A stretch of 64,000 nt of DNA from Apoderus coryli (lineage: Eukaryota > Arthropoda > Insecta > Coleoptera > Attelabidae): assembly GCA_911728435.2 (NCBI GenBank), contig OU452206.1, forward strand, positions 6,788,297-6,852,296. The letters run 5' to 3'. The notes under the pieces are model-generated. The model was given only the letters and a program-made list of their open reading frames with translations, searched no databases and was not told where the DNA came from. The translations under genes and the position numbers were made by a program. Shown here one piece after another: positions 23,393 to 37,500 of this stretch (positions within the stretch are counted from its first letter, which is position 1; every line of letters starts with the position of its first letter).

Positions 23393-23810
23393 AAACGCTT
23401 TAACCAATTGAGCTAAATTTTGTGTATGAGTTTAGGGGAGTCATAGGATGAACCCATTAGTTATCGGTTGAAATCGCTAAAGCCGTGTGATAGGGGTGGA
23501 CACAACCGCGAAATTTTCAAATAGCAATAGGGTTCGAGTGATACATCATTTTATAGCATTTTTATCTGCTTACAGCGATAGGTCACTTTTGATATTTGCC
23601 CCCATAATTCTCGAGAAAATAGCGTTTAAAATTTCACCAGTTAAGTAGTTGGAATCTATACTCTTATAAGAATATTATATGTACTTGAGTGCTTTAACAC
23701 ATTCATAGAGCGTTCGCTTCCCATACTTATATATTATATTAACATTGTACCATATTGTTTATATAGGTATATGTATATAGTTAAGTGTCGGTAATGTATT
23801 ATGTGACTAT

Positions 23811-24689
23811 GAAAAAGGTGTTTCTAAAATAGGTGGTCAAAATTTGCGAATGAATTGGGGACGTCTAATCATGAAAAAAACCTTGCCTTAATTATTACCT
23901 ATTTTTTTCTTGTGACTTTTATTCCATTTGTGTCAAAAATGTGATAAAATAAAGTTTTTCATTGAAATACAGTTTGCTAACGAAAGGTTTTCCAAAATTT
24001 TAATGCTGTGTACTAAGGACTATAGTTTTGTCCTAAAATTTTCCAGCTCGCATTTCTTGAAAACCTTTATGTTAAGAGAAAAAACAAGTATGCCCTTTTT
24101 ATGTAGAAAACTTTATTTTATCACATTTTTGACACAAATGGAATACAAGTCACTAGAAAAAAAAGTTAGGTTATAATTAAGGCAAGGATCCCCCCGTTTA
24201 CCCGCCTATGGTCATCCTTTTTAATTCAATTTCATGTCAGTTTACGACATTTAACTAGGTGAATAAATATGCGGCATTTGATTAATTCATCTTTACTCGT
24301 CTCGAAAATATTTCAAAAAAATCGTCCTCAGACAGTCATCTTTAACACCCTGTATCTTTATTAATAAGGACTATTCGAAAAATTACAATTTAGGTTTTTT
24401 TAGGTTTTTTTCATGATTAGACGTTCCCAATTCGCTCACAAATTTTGACCACCTATTTTAGATTTTATTAATGTCTTTTTCTTAAACCTTGTTACAGTTT
24501 TTTATTCTTTTTCTTTCTTGGGTTTTAAGGTTCTTCTAAGCAAAATTTTTTTTCTCTTGAAATATGTTTATTTTAGTACGTAATTTGACATTGAAATAGA
24601 CATATTTCAAGAGAAAAAAAATTTTGCTTAGAAGAACCTTAAAACCCAAGAAAGAAAAAGAATAAAAAACCTATTTTAGAAACACCTTG
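23811..24689. mobile_element. Foldback derivative of the 28934 mariner family
   Basis: The left end reads AAGGTGTTTCTAAAATAGG and the right end is the inverse, ending ACCTATTTTAGAAACACCTTG before TA. Both sides match the ends of the mariner at 28934-30878, including AATTGGGGACGTCTAATCATG and the inner ACACCCTGTATCTTT (24344-24358). There is no transposase. Instead an extra inverted pair lies inside: 23881-23958 against 24107-24187, nearly perfect over about 78 bp. A hairpin insertion (24462-24668) interrupts the right TIR. Confidence 0.75.
24462..24668. mobile_element. Hairpin insertion with perfect 70-bp arms and 11-bp flanking duplication
   Basis: Arms 24497-24566 and 24601-24670 are perfect reverse complements with a 34-bp spacer. 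The left arm begins GTTTTTTATTC and ends GAAATATG. The insertion is flanked by the direct repeat ACCTATTTTAG (24451-24461 and 24669-24679), which could be a target duplication. It splits the right TIR of the host mariner derivative. There is no coding capacity. It could be a foldback transposon or the product of a template-switch event. Confidence 0.7.
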
Positions 24690-25343
24690 TATATTATAAA
24701 AAAATAAAATATATTATAAAAACACAACGTTAAAAACATTTAAAATATTACATTTATCTAGTTTTTCGAAACGTCGCGTTGTCATCAAAAAGGTAATATT
24801 TAATTTGGAACCTAAAAGCCCAAAACAGAAGGAACAATATTTAAATTCCTCCATACAGGGGTACCTACACTTTTTGACGGCCTTCAACGTGTGTATAAAT
24901 GAATGAATCAAAATGAATTAAAATTTAGCCATTTAGCCATCATCCAATGAATTTTACTATTTTATATACCGGCACAGTCTGCCCGCCCCGGCATTTGAGG
25001 TTATTTGCATTAGTTTAAAACTGTGTTTTTAAACACATAATGATGTTTATATATCCTGAAGCTTAAAATCTAATCATGTCATATCCGACAGTAGCGAATA
25101 ATTTGTGCAAAAATTAATTAATAAATTTTTGGTCACGCACGTCCGGAATTCGAAAATCATAATATCTTGCATAATTTATAATTTACTTTTTTTCTGAAAT
25201 AATCCATTTCGGAGAGGAGCGGTGATTATATGTTTTGAATGAAACAACGTCAGCTCCACAAAATATTCATACATTTATTGAAATTAAAAAAACATATATA
25301 TAATTTAATGATGTTTTTATAGTAACAATATCTAGTCTACATA
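24690..25343 (+). promoter_or_regulatory. Upstream region of the SIAH-like gene (promoter inferred)
   Basis: About 650 bp between the mariner derivative and the first ATG. No convincing TATA box or initiator could be picked out, and the transcription start cannot be placed. The region is assigned only by position. Confidence 0.25.
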
Positions 25344-25570
25344 ATGTCGTCCCGCGATGAAGAAAACACTGTTGTAATCAAACAATATTTAAGTTGCCCA
25401 GTGTGTGATTGTTACATGTCTTTAACAATACCAATGTGTAAAAATGGACACAGCATTTGTAATCAATGTTTCGTCAAATTGAAAAAATGTCCCACATGTC
25501 GAGCGCCAAAATCAGATGCACGATGTTATACACTGGAAAGTATAGCATCAAAGCTGAGACTGCCTTGCAG
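25344..25570 (+). CDS. SIAH-like gene, exon 1 (RING finger)
   Basis: ATG at 25344, 75 full codons plus two bases. It encodes the complete RING domain and ends LRLPC, where the Cys is the first ligand of the SIAH zinc finger. The donor is CAG|GTAGGT at 25571. No in-frame ATG lies closer upstream, and the start residues MSSRDEEN precede the RING by 17 residues. Confidence 0.88.
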
Positions 25571-28500
25571 GTAGGTTTGTTTGTAATAAAAAATTCGAAA
25601 ATATAAGAATATTTTAACGCTTGTTAAAATACTGTAGTGTAAACAATATTAAAAGACAGAAACACCAATACTGCGTGTAGAATGTCTTCTTGTGAATCAA
25701 ATACAAATAATTTTCTTTCCTACTCTACGTGGCCAACAGAGTCACCAAGGAAAACAATTTTGGTTTAGTCCAATCGATCTGGATCAAAACCAAGTTGTAT
25801 TATAATACTCATACCTGATACCTATGAAAAAGGTGTTCAATTTCTTACACCTATATGACAATGACATAAAATAGCAGTCAGTTTTCTTGTCTGTGATCGT
25901 TACAACAAAGCCAGATGAGCTTTTTGTGTTACAGGTTTTATTGGGGTTTCTGCATTTTAGTATCCTAGACAGGAGGCGCTTTTATTATGATACCAATAAT
26001 TTATTTAGGTATGGCACTGCAAAAAAAACCTCAAACGTTTGGTTCTTACCAAAATAAAGTTTTCTATTTAAAGTATTTAAAAATTAGACTCAAATTACAG
26101 AATAATTACATTATGTTTTTTTAGGTATCATAATCTAGAATTAAGTGGTATGGCTTCTAGACATTAAAACACTTTGCCTAAAGGCTAGATTTTCTTAATA
26201 ATTTATATATTATTTACAATTTTAGTTTTCTATTAAAACTTATTTTTTTTTATTTACTGATTCAAATTTGAAATAACCATGACAGTGAATTGGGAAAAGT
26301 AAATTAATTAATTATTTTAGTAGATTTTTAAAAAAAATCTAACTATTCAGGAGATCGACACAACCGAAATTTTGAAAAATTTTTATGCAGTCCTTCATTT
26401 TATGACCCCTGGATCCTAAAAATGACCTCAGTTCAAAAGTTTATATATCTATATATACAGGGTGACATAGAAAAAAGTACATTGCATAGTGCCACACAAT
26501 AGAGGACACTAAAATAAGAAAAAAAGTTCCCATGAACACGGGTCCGCAAGGTCTTCGGTTAAAAGATACGGGGTGTTGAATTTTAATTTTTTTGGGGTTT
26601 TTTCAATATCTTTAGCCAGAGACGCAAGAAATGGATAAAATGTGGTATACAAGTTACGAGCCCATAAATTACTTAGTATTTAAGAATTATTGTTATCTTT
26701 AGTATTATATTTCACTTATGTTTGTATTTTAATTCATATAAAACTGTTTTGCAAATTAAATATAGATTCATTCTCAAACTAGTAGCTGTAAATAAAAGAT
26801 TTGAAGTTTTTACTGTTAATAAAGATTTTATAATTTTTTAAAAATCGTTTCAAAGTTAATTTATCCAAAATTTACAGGGGTTTTTTATCATGCTAAATTC
26901 AAATATGATCTTAGTTTTGTGATTAGTAATTTCAAAGATGCCGTCAATCATTAAGAAGGAGAATGGAAAAATTTATTGAAGTACAAGGTCAATAATTTGA
27001 ACATCTTTTAAAAACTTAATGTTTTGTTTTAATTAATCATATATTTCATCATACCATTAAAATGTAATTGTTGAAGTATTTATCATTGTTTTTGCAAAGG
27101 TTTCTTTGGCGCTTTTTGAATAATTTGCGTGCATTGTCGGCTTTTAGATGCATTTGTACTCGAACCATTGCTTCTAGCGACTTGGACAAAGTATACCTCT
27201 CTTAAGTATAAAAAATGGGATAACAAATTTTTTTAGACGAAAATGACATACAGTGTATTGCAAAAAAGTTACGACCGATTCAATAAGGATGGAATCCTGT
27301 ATGTAGCGCCCTCTATTAATAATCACAAAACTAAGATCATATTTGAATTTAGCATGATAAAAACCCCTCTATACCACATTTTATCCATTTCTTGCGTCTC
27401 TGCCTAAAGATATTCAAAAAAACCAAAAAAAAAATAAAAATTCAACACTCCGTAACTTTTAACCGAAGCCCTTGCGGACCCGTGTTAATGGGAACTTTTT
27501 TTCTTATTTTAGTGTGTTCTATTGTGTGGCACTATGCAATGTACTTTTTTCTATGTCACCCTGTATATATATATATATGGGATATAGAAAATTTTGCGTC
27601 ACGGTCTAGGCCGCATTTTTTGACCAATCGAAACAAAACTTGGTTAAAAAATCGGCTAGGTCATGGAATCGCGTGAGTTCGTTGGCGATTGAAATCGGCG
27701 AGCTAATTTCGAAATGGCGGCCTGTCAAAGTTTTAAAAAAATCATATTTTTTTCATTGCTAATAGAAAATACCAATGTTACATATCAAATGATAGAGCAC
27801 CTAAATCTCTACAATGTTTTTTTGGAGAGTTTTTTCATCGCTGGCATATTTAAGTAAATGTAAGTCAATATAAAATAACAAAAAATAAAAAAAATATCAT
27901 CACCCGCTACACCTGTAATTATTTTGACAAATAAACACCTGTGACATAACAATAAGACCGTACTTACGTATGTGTTATAGTATAATGGGTATTTCAGTTA
28001 AAATTACTGTCAATATGACACTTTGGTTATATTTGGCGACTGTCAGAATATTCCATTATTTGTTTATTAATAGTGGGTGTCAGTGGTAGACTAAGTATAA
28101 ATAAAAAATACATAAATCAAAAATCTACTTTTCCGACTGGCTGCCATCGGGATTTTTTTTTACACATTTCTTAATAATCGATCAGTAGAATCTTTGGCGT
28201 AGCGGAATATCGAAATACACGTTTTACCATTTCACCAAAACCAAATATTATGTTCTTTTGTGAGCGATAACGGGCTAATCACTTTCCAATATTATCCTCA
28301 ATATATTATTTTCCTAATTCATTATGAAGAAGAGTCCACCAAATCTCAAAAAATAGACATCCTCTACTAGTGGCTTACAACTCTTTCATTGTATTCAATA
28401 TGGGAAATACGGAAAATTGAGACAGTCTTCTACTATTTTTCTTTTCTGTATTACCTGATTGATAAAAATCATTTTATGTTGAACCTTAGACAAAAAATGT

Positions 28501-31500
28501 ATTAATAAAGGACAACAGAAATGGTTTAGAAAATCCCTGAATAACTAAATCACTCCTTGGTAAAAAATATCGATGAAACATTATTTAAATTTTAATTGTT
28601 CTTACCACGTACTAAAACCCAATTTTAAGATTTTCCAAAGCTTTTACGTTTGCATAAGGTATTTATGGGAAAAATTATTCATTCATTTGTCAAATATGAT
28701 GTTATAATTGATTGAAATTTCGTGATAATTATTTATTTATGGAAATTACCGAAACATTTTATAGACCTGGAGAAGCCCTTAAAATGTGTGTTCTTAGGAT
28801 TTCGATATACCTATAACGGGTTATTATTGTTTGCTGGATAAACAGAGGACAGAAGTAAGCTAGCTTCTTGTATTGTGTATTAAAAGATATTAATATTTAT
28901 GATTTATAACAAACCTAGCACTATCAGATTCTAGAAGGTGTTTCTAAAATATATATGGTCAAAATTTGTGAGCCAATTGGGGACGTCTAATCATGAAAAA
29001 AACCTAAATTGTAATTTTTCGAAAAGTCCTTATTTACAAAGATACAGGGTGTTAAACATGACTGCCTAAGAACTGGTCCTTAGTACACAGCATTAATAAG
29101 ATTTTGGAAAACTTTTCGCTAGCAAACTGTATTTCAATATTAAAATAAACTCAACAAAATTAAATAAATTTAACACAATTAATATTTAACAAAAATAACT
29201 AATTGTAACAAAATCAACAACAAGTAATTATTTTGCTATACAATTATTCACTCTAGAGCTAAAAGAGTTCACAGTGCGCCTTAGTTTTTCTTCTGCAACA
29301 ATTTCATTAAACGCATTACGTATTCTTTCCTGCAGTTGCTCAACAGTTTCAACTGGCACTGTATAAACTTTGTCTTTCACTTGACCCCAGACAATAAAAT
29401 CTAAAGGATTTAAGTCAGGAAACCTAGCCGGCCAATTTTTAGGAGCGTCATTTCAGCGTCATTTCCGCGCCCTATCCACCGTCCTTCAAAATTTTTCGTT
29501 AAACCACTGACGACACCGTCTACTAATAATGTGGAGGGGCGCCATCATGCATAAGCCATAAAGAGGTTCGACGAGCGAAGGGAATATCTTCGAGGAATTG
29601 GAGGCGAATTTACGACAGAAGATTAAAATACATTTCTCCAGTTAGATTTCCTGGGAAAATGTGATAACCCAGAAGTTGAGTTTCTGATGTTGAAGCCCAA
29701 ACATTTACTTTGAAAGAATGTTGATAATGAGTTACTTTTCTTGCATGAGGATTTTCATCAGCCCAAACATGCTCATTATGCATGTTGAAAACCTCACTTC
29801 TGGTAAATGTGGCTTTGTCTGTGAATATAATATTAGAAAAAAACAATGAGTTTAGTTCCCTCATATCCAAAAGCCACTGGGAAAACTCTAGACGCTGCGG
29901 GAAACCTGTTGCTAAAAAATCTTGGGCTTGGCGGTAGTGATAAGGGTACAGTTGTTGTTCTTTCGCAATCCGCCATACAACTGAATTCGAAATTTGAGTT
30001 CGTTGCGCAGGTCGTCTTGTGCTCATGTTAGGATTTTCTTCAAAATGATGTAAAATTTCTTCCTCATTTCGTACGTTTCTAACGGTTCTATTTCTTCCTC
30101 TATCAGATTTCTTAAATTGTAGCGTTCCAGTTTCCCGTAAACGCCGTTCAGTTGAAAGAAACGTTTCCAACTACAAAACGCCAATGTCTTGGAGGAAACT
30201 TCTCTCCGTACCTTATTGCCGCCCGAGCACTACCGTAATATTCACCGACTGTCAACAACATGTCACCATATGCGGAATTAGTATACTGCATTTTAAATAG
30301 GTAAAAATAAAAAACTTAAATTAAATATAAAAAATATCAAAAACAATTTAAAATGGGAACTACGAATTACATACGAAAAAACACTGATTTTAACAAAGTT
30401 AGTAAATGTCATTTTGACAATCATTACAAAAGTAAATAATATTTTTAGAAAGAGATGGATACTGCATATACTGAAATTTTCAAACTCGAATTTCTCGACA
30501 AAAACAATTATGTCTGTTTTATGTAGAAAACTTTATTTTATCACATTTTTGACAAAAATGGAATAAAAGCCACAAGAAAAAAAAGTTAGGTTATAATTAA
30601 GGCAAAGGTCCCGCCGTTTACCCGCCTATGGTAATCCTTTTTTATTCAATTTCATGTCAATTTACGACATTTAACTGGGTGAATAAATATGCTACATTTT
30701 ATTAATTCTTCTTTACTCGTTTCGAAAATATTTCAAAAAAATCGTCCTCAGGCAGTCATTTTTAACACCCTATATCTTTGTAAATAAGGACTTTCCGAAA
30801 AACTACAAATTAGGTTTTTTTCATTATTAGGCGTCCTCCATCCGCTCACAAATTTCTCCTTTCTCCAAAAACTCCTTGTATATTAAAAACAGTGCGGAAA
30901 AGTAACTTTACAGGACTGCGTGTGGAGAAGTGCAACTTTACGCACTGAAAAAAATGCGACCGCACACTCGTAGGAAAATGGCACTACATTTTTGATTCCC
31001 CAGTACAATTACAGCAGATATGTGGTTTCTTCTCCCACCTCTGTGGAAGGCTTGAACAATTGCACCTTTATTGTAGGTACACTGTGACTAATACAAATCT
31101 ATGTGGAGATGATTACGACAAAAGTGGGATATTTTATTGGAGAGATATACAAGACTGGCGTCGCAACTTCCACACTGTAGGTTTATGAGACAAACTACAT
31201 TAGGGTCGTTCCAACCGGCAGTAACATTACGGTAATATTATCGTTGGTAAGCATTAATGCGATTGCGCGAACGAACTCAGTAAAATTACTAGGTCTAAAC
31301 TTGAAACTGGGTGGTTTGCGAAATGACAGTTCTCAGAAGGAGAAGGTAGAGAGGAAGACATTGAAACTAATCTATAACCACAGCATAAAAAAATGCTGTC
31401 CTATGACCATAACCATTTACCAAAGATTGATATACAAATGAACATAAATCAATGCTATTACTAAAGACTTACAAAAAAAATTAGGGATACAGATAAAATA

Positions 31501-34500
31501 TGGCAGGGTTCTGAACTAGATATTTTACAACTGCGCATGTGTGTCAGTAACATTACTGGAAATTACTACCGGTTGGAACGACCTTTTGAATTTATGAAAT
31601 AATTTGTTGTTTTAGATATTCACCATTAGGTTGCAGTTTTATTAACCTTGGCCCCGAAATCACCAGCCATGAAGCACATTGTAAATTTGCTCCAATATGT
31701 TGCCCGTTCCGCACATACGATAACTGTACATGGCAAGGATACTTAAGTAAATTGAAAACTCATTGTGTTAAAAAGCATCGGAACAATTTCTACCTTAAGG
31801 AAAGACAAAAATTCCTGGCGAAAAACTTTAAAGACATAAGAACTTATCATTACATTTATGTATTGATATGTGCCTATGATGAATTTTTTCGTTTAACCTG
31901 GGAAATGGATAACGCATCAGGTAAGTTACATGCTCTTCTACAATTATATAATATATAAGTGTATTTTAATAATTCAACTCAGTGCCGGATTTATCTTCTA
32001 TCGCCGACTATATAGGCACTGACATAAATCTGTGGCAATAAATGAATTAGATAGATATACAGGGTGTCCCATAACCGATTATTTCGAAAAATTTGGCAAC
32101 CGTGATAGAGGACTATGACGTACAGTTTAAAAATAATTTTTGACCTTGCTGCGCTGGTTCATATAGAATACCTTGTATATTTTTCAATTTTCGAATTCAT
32201 TATCAATTATGAACAACTTTTCTTAATACTTCTCTATCTCTATCTGTAGCCTTTTATTAAAAACAAATTAATTTCAATTTTTTTTGCTTAAAATAAATTT
32301 TATTATCTAATGCCTCTAGACGTTTGGTATTAGTGTAACTATACAGGGTGGTCATAAACTGAATTTTTGTCGTTAACTTATATAATAATACGGATTTGAA
32401 AAGCTCATAAGTGAACCTTTCAGACTATGTATACTTTGTCTATATCTAATTCTTCAAGTATTCGGTAATTTATAAAATGTCATTAATCGACAAATTTTCA
32501 ACGGTTTTCATAGCAGTGTGCCATGGATTTTGCCAAATATTGTCGACCTTCTATTTTTATTTGGTCTTTATAATTTTCAAAAAACTGCTGTCAGCTACAT
32601 GTCAAAGTCAAATATTTTAATAACCAGAAGAGATAGAGCCATGCGTTTTTTGGATACAAATTATTTTGGGCCACAAGGCTAGATTGTTTAATGTTAATGA
32701 CCGCTGTAATTTACAGGTGTAAACAAAATACTGATTTTTTGCTCGTAGTTTTCATCAAGATTTCGTATTTTTTTTTTTGGTATGTGGCATTATAGGGCCG
32801 TATTTAAAAAAACAAAGCTGATGATGGTTTTTCAAAAACGAAACGTCGTAGTGACAATTAGTAAACGCTTTCTTTTTTTCCTCAAAAAGTAACAACGAGG
32901 AAGTACTTTTCATTTTTTTATATCTGTAAAAATATTGGCAGAAATAAATAAAAACTAAAACCGCAAAAAAAAGTTTTTTCCGAAATTCTCGAAAATATCT
33001 AAAGCTACTTTACTTTAGAAAACACCATTTAAAAGGTGTTTGAGTTGTACATATTTTCTCTAATTTAACCGACATTGTAACTCCTACTGTTTCCAAGATT
33101 CCAATGGTATCCCATTTTTATATTGGACGCGGTGTATATTGCACTTAAGTTTCTACGACAAACGTTAGAATTCATTAGAATCGTAACATACTTTTCAGTT
33201 TGGTTTACTACATTTTCATCATTTACTAAACACTAAAATGTATGCCTCTATCTCTTCTCGTTATTAAAATATTTGACTTTGACATGATGGCAAAAATTGG
33301 TCTTCACTATTTGTACAGCAGTTCACATACAATTTTATGAAATTTACACAAATTCGGAATTTTGGGGTTTTTATCATATGTTTGTTTTATTACTGAAAAT
33401 ACCGTCCCATTGAAACAATTACTGTTATCCTCACCGCCCTAAAAACCACGTAATTTTAATACCATACCGGCTTAGCAAAAATAATGGAAACCCCCACATA
33501 CATCACGAACGGTAAATGATTTAAAAAAAAGTTTCATACAAAACTTTTTTTAGGAGCATGTACTGGCAGTAGTACTTTCAAATATGCCGAGTGGCCCAAC
33601 AAAGCGCAGTTGTGATTTTTTAAATGGAACACCCTATCAGTGACATCATTTTTGAATTGTTTAGAGAATAACAAAAATAATTGTTTATTCAAAAAACATT
33701 GCAACATGAATAATTATAAACTAAAAAAACTTAAAACACACCAACAAAACTGAAACAAAAAAACAAGAAAATCAATTTAAAGCAAATGTTCGAAATGCAT
33801 ACCATCGATTCGACAAAATTCTTGCTTTTTGTTTCTGTTTTGTTGGTGTGTTTTAAGTTGATTTGTTTATAATTATTTCTGTTGCAAAGTTTTTTGAAAA
33901 AACAATTCTTTTTGATATTTTGTTCTTTCCATCCTCATTAGGTACCTTGTTTGATTTCAAGTGTCGATAACTCGGTAGCGAGTGAGTTTAGAGATAGGAA
34001 GTTTTTCAAATATAGCGTGTTCCATTTAAAAAATCCCAACTTTGATCAACTGCGCATTGTTTGGCCATCCGGTATATTTTAAAGTACTGCCAGTACATGC
34101 TCCTTAAAAAACCTACAAGTTTTGTATGAAACTTTTTTTCATTTAACTACCGTTCGTGATATATTGAGGAGTACCCATACTTTTTGCTAACCTTGTATAT
34201 ATCTGGTAGTTGCTGATATTTTTGAATATGTCACTCATTTAATCTGTTATTGCACGTCCGATTTAATATTTAGTTTTTTAGAATAAAAAATCTTACCATT
34301 ATTCAGCAATTTTTCGATTGGGTTCTAGAATCAACATAATCAAAAAAACCTACACTTCAGTCAGATGTTCGTTATTGTAAATCAAATAATTTCGCACCGA
34401 CAAATTTCCGTAGGTATATATGTTATACTATAGACGATATTACATGATCGTCAAAATAATAGGAAAATATATTGGAACACATACACACATCATTCTGTCA

Positions 34501-37500
34501 GTTGCACATTGCCAAACAAACATTCACGATACTGTGCAATATATGCGAGTAACTTATTAATGGCAAAATATCGATAACGGGACGTGCATTTATGATATAA
34601 AGCATATATAAGGACCTGGAGGCATGACTGAGACAAGAGTTTGTACATTATTTCCCTCGGGTTACATTTATTTCTCTATAATTCTTTCCTTGCGCAAATT
34701 TGCTGCACCAGAGGAAGACGGGAATTTAATGCTGCGGAGATTGCATAACTGCATTTTCCATTTATTCTTATTGTTCATACGACAGAGATTTGCTGTAATG
34801 TGTAAATTTTAGTAAAAAATTTGATGTGATAAATACACATAATCCCCCGCATCTTTTTTATATGTTAAAAAAATTCTCAAAAAATCACAGTATTTAAATA
34901 TTTTTTAAACTTTTAAAGCATTAGAGAAATATTCAAATTCAAGCCTGTTCATTGGGATCTCGAAAACCGAAGATATAAAAGGTCGGCTAAATTAAGGTGA
35001 ACTTGCACATTTATGAGCCCAACAGTTTGTCGTTTCTAAAGTTGTATGTTGAAATTTTTGGCATCCGACGTTTCATATTTCAGCAGCCACCATCAACTTT
35101 GTTTTTTAAATATTGGAATTCGAGACCATTTTTTATTACGAATCCAGCGATCTAAACACATTATGTTTATTACGACGTTTTGTGGTTTTTATGACCAACA
35201 GCAGGAAATGTTCAGATATGACCCTGCATTTGTAACAATTTTGTAAAAAATATCCAAGGGAAGCATGAATTTTGTACCTATGATAGACTAGTTCAACAAA
35301 CAATGCAGCGGCCTCTGTTATTTAGATTGATATTCATTTTGCATAATATGGGTAAGTATATTCTTTATTTCCTTGTTCCCTCATTTATTGTTAAATAAAT
35401 AAAACATTAAACAAAGTTGATGATGGCTCGTCAAAGATGAAACGTCGGATGCCAAAAGTTTTACCAACGCCGTCGTTAGATAGATCCGAAAAAGTGACAA
35501 CCTGAATGTGCATTTATTTTAAAATTTGTTCGTAAATAGAGCCAGCAAAAAAATAATAAAATTTACTAAAATTTCGTTTTTTCCGAATTTCTCCGGAACT
35601 ACTCGGAAACTTACACCTTTAGAAACTGTAAATTGATCGACTCATAAATACGCAACTTTGTCTCAATATAACCGATCATATGTATCTCTTTCGGTTTTCA
35701 AGATCTCAATGATGAGGCAAGAATTAGTGCCACCCTGTACACCAAAGGGACCTCGTCAAACCTCATTTAAGAAAAAAATAATAAGAAAAAGATGAAAAAA
35801 GGCATCTACCGGGATTTCTGACACTTAATTGTTCTAAGAAAAAATCATCCAAATAGCCAAATGCATGCAACATGATATTCGTAAGACAGAACGTCGATTC
35901 GGTGAATGAATGAATCTCTAGTAAAGGTTCTAGAAACCCAGACTAGTTCGGTCTCCATTTTCAAAGGAGAACATTGGTCTCGATCTCGGGCGGTACCTTG
36001 TTTTGATCTCAGTCCCGTGAAATCTTAGTTTAGAGATTAAGAATTTTTCCCTACTATCCGATTCCAATCATATTTATTACATTATGTGTTTGAGACTTAT
36101 AAATCGAAATAGATTTCCGACATCGAACGCCTAGGGTCATACAAAATACTCTGGTAATACCGGTTATAACAGATTTAGGTGTCGACTTTATTTAATAGAC
36201 ATGCGAAGTATTACTTTTAATTTTTCCGAAATATAGCAACATTTTTTGAGGCAACATGTCCCACACCTATCATGCGTATTATTTTATTTAAATTTGCTAA
36301 CAACTTTTGTGTGTAGTCTTTGGAAACTGATGTCAATTGAAACTGACAAAACTGATGCCGATATCTCTTTATTGCTTGAAATACCTCCAGATATGTTACA
36401 CACAGTAAGATATAAAATTTCTCGTAGAACAAACAGAGTTTCACGTTAGAAATAAACAATCGCTAAAATTAGAATTGTCAGATTTTTCATTAAAATTGGA
36501 TTCTACAAAGAGCAAATTAGAACATATTTTCAGAGACCGAGAGTTTCATTACCTTCGTCGGATTTGGTCACGGTCTTGATTCAAATTTGTCGACCCCTTA
36601 TCCTTTTTGTACACACACACTACTCGTACAAACGTATTACAAAATACAATTTTTAACACCCCGCCATTAACGTTAAAAATGCTACTTTTAAGACAGTAAT
36701 GGCTTAAAGTGCACTTTAAAGCTTTAATGTCTTAAACTAAAATGTAAAATTTTGGAAAAAACGTCAATATTATATTGCACTCGATATTTTCTGGGTAACA
36801 AATCCAAGGTAGCTCGCTAATTTTACAAACCATTGTATTTCCAGCTGTTCTTTAGGACCTTACTTTTGCTTATTGTTCTGCCTTTTTTTTTGCCATTAAA
36901 CATTTAACAACTTTGTGTCTATTTAGAAAACAACTGCGTTTAAAGTGCTGTGTTTGAGACAAATCACAAACATAAAATATCGTGCTATTGTGTTTAGCAC
37001 TGCCAGGAATTTATAGCGGATTTTGTGTTGGAAATCGGATTAAAGGGTTTTGTAACTGTTTTAGGCAAATGAAATGCTTCTACTTATCTAGTCGTCGTTT
37101 ATTATTTCATAATTTAAGATGCTAGACGCAATTTTCTATATTAAATTTATATATTTACAGACTTAACGAGGTGGGCTGTTTACTATATGGGTTCAAAAGC
37201 TGACGCCAAAAAATTTTCCTACAAACTCGAGTTTCCAACAGAACGTGATGACGATTTCGATGACATTTCCCGAAATATCATCTGGAAGTCACCATGCGGG
37301 GTCATGCCCGAAGATGATTCAGACAAATTCGTCGGCCACAACTATCTCATTTTACATAAACAGCTCTTAGAGAGCTACTGTGAACCAAATGGTGATTTAA
37401 ACTATACTTTAAACGTATATAGAAGCAGTTACGTTGATAGTTCCGATTCTGATATAGAACGTGTGGTTTCTGGTACAGAAAATCCGTCCAATACTGAAGG

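Noticed and set aside
24120..24190. Possible short gene in the mariner derivative (82 codons at 23928)
   Set aside because: The frame runs through a palindrome made of mariner end sequence.
24760..24800. CGAAACGTCG as another hammerhead core
   Set aside because: No CTGANGA core at suitable distance on either strand.
32345..33136. One complete mariner element
   Set aside because: The left motif at 32345 and the right border at 33136 are not inverted copies of each other.
35236..35352. Exon-like reading ending in GTAAGT in intron 2
   Set aside because: Exons 2 and 3 of the SIAH-like gene join in frame without it and already span the conserved domain.
36217..36459. Frames of 80 and 67 codons on opposite strands
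   Set aside because: No known motif and no splice-site support.
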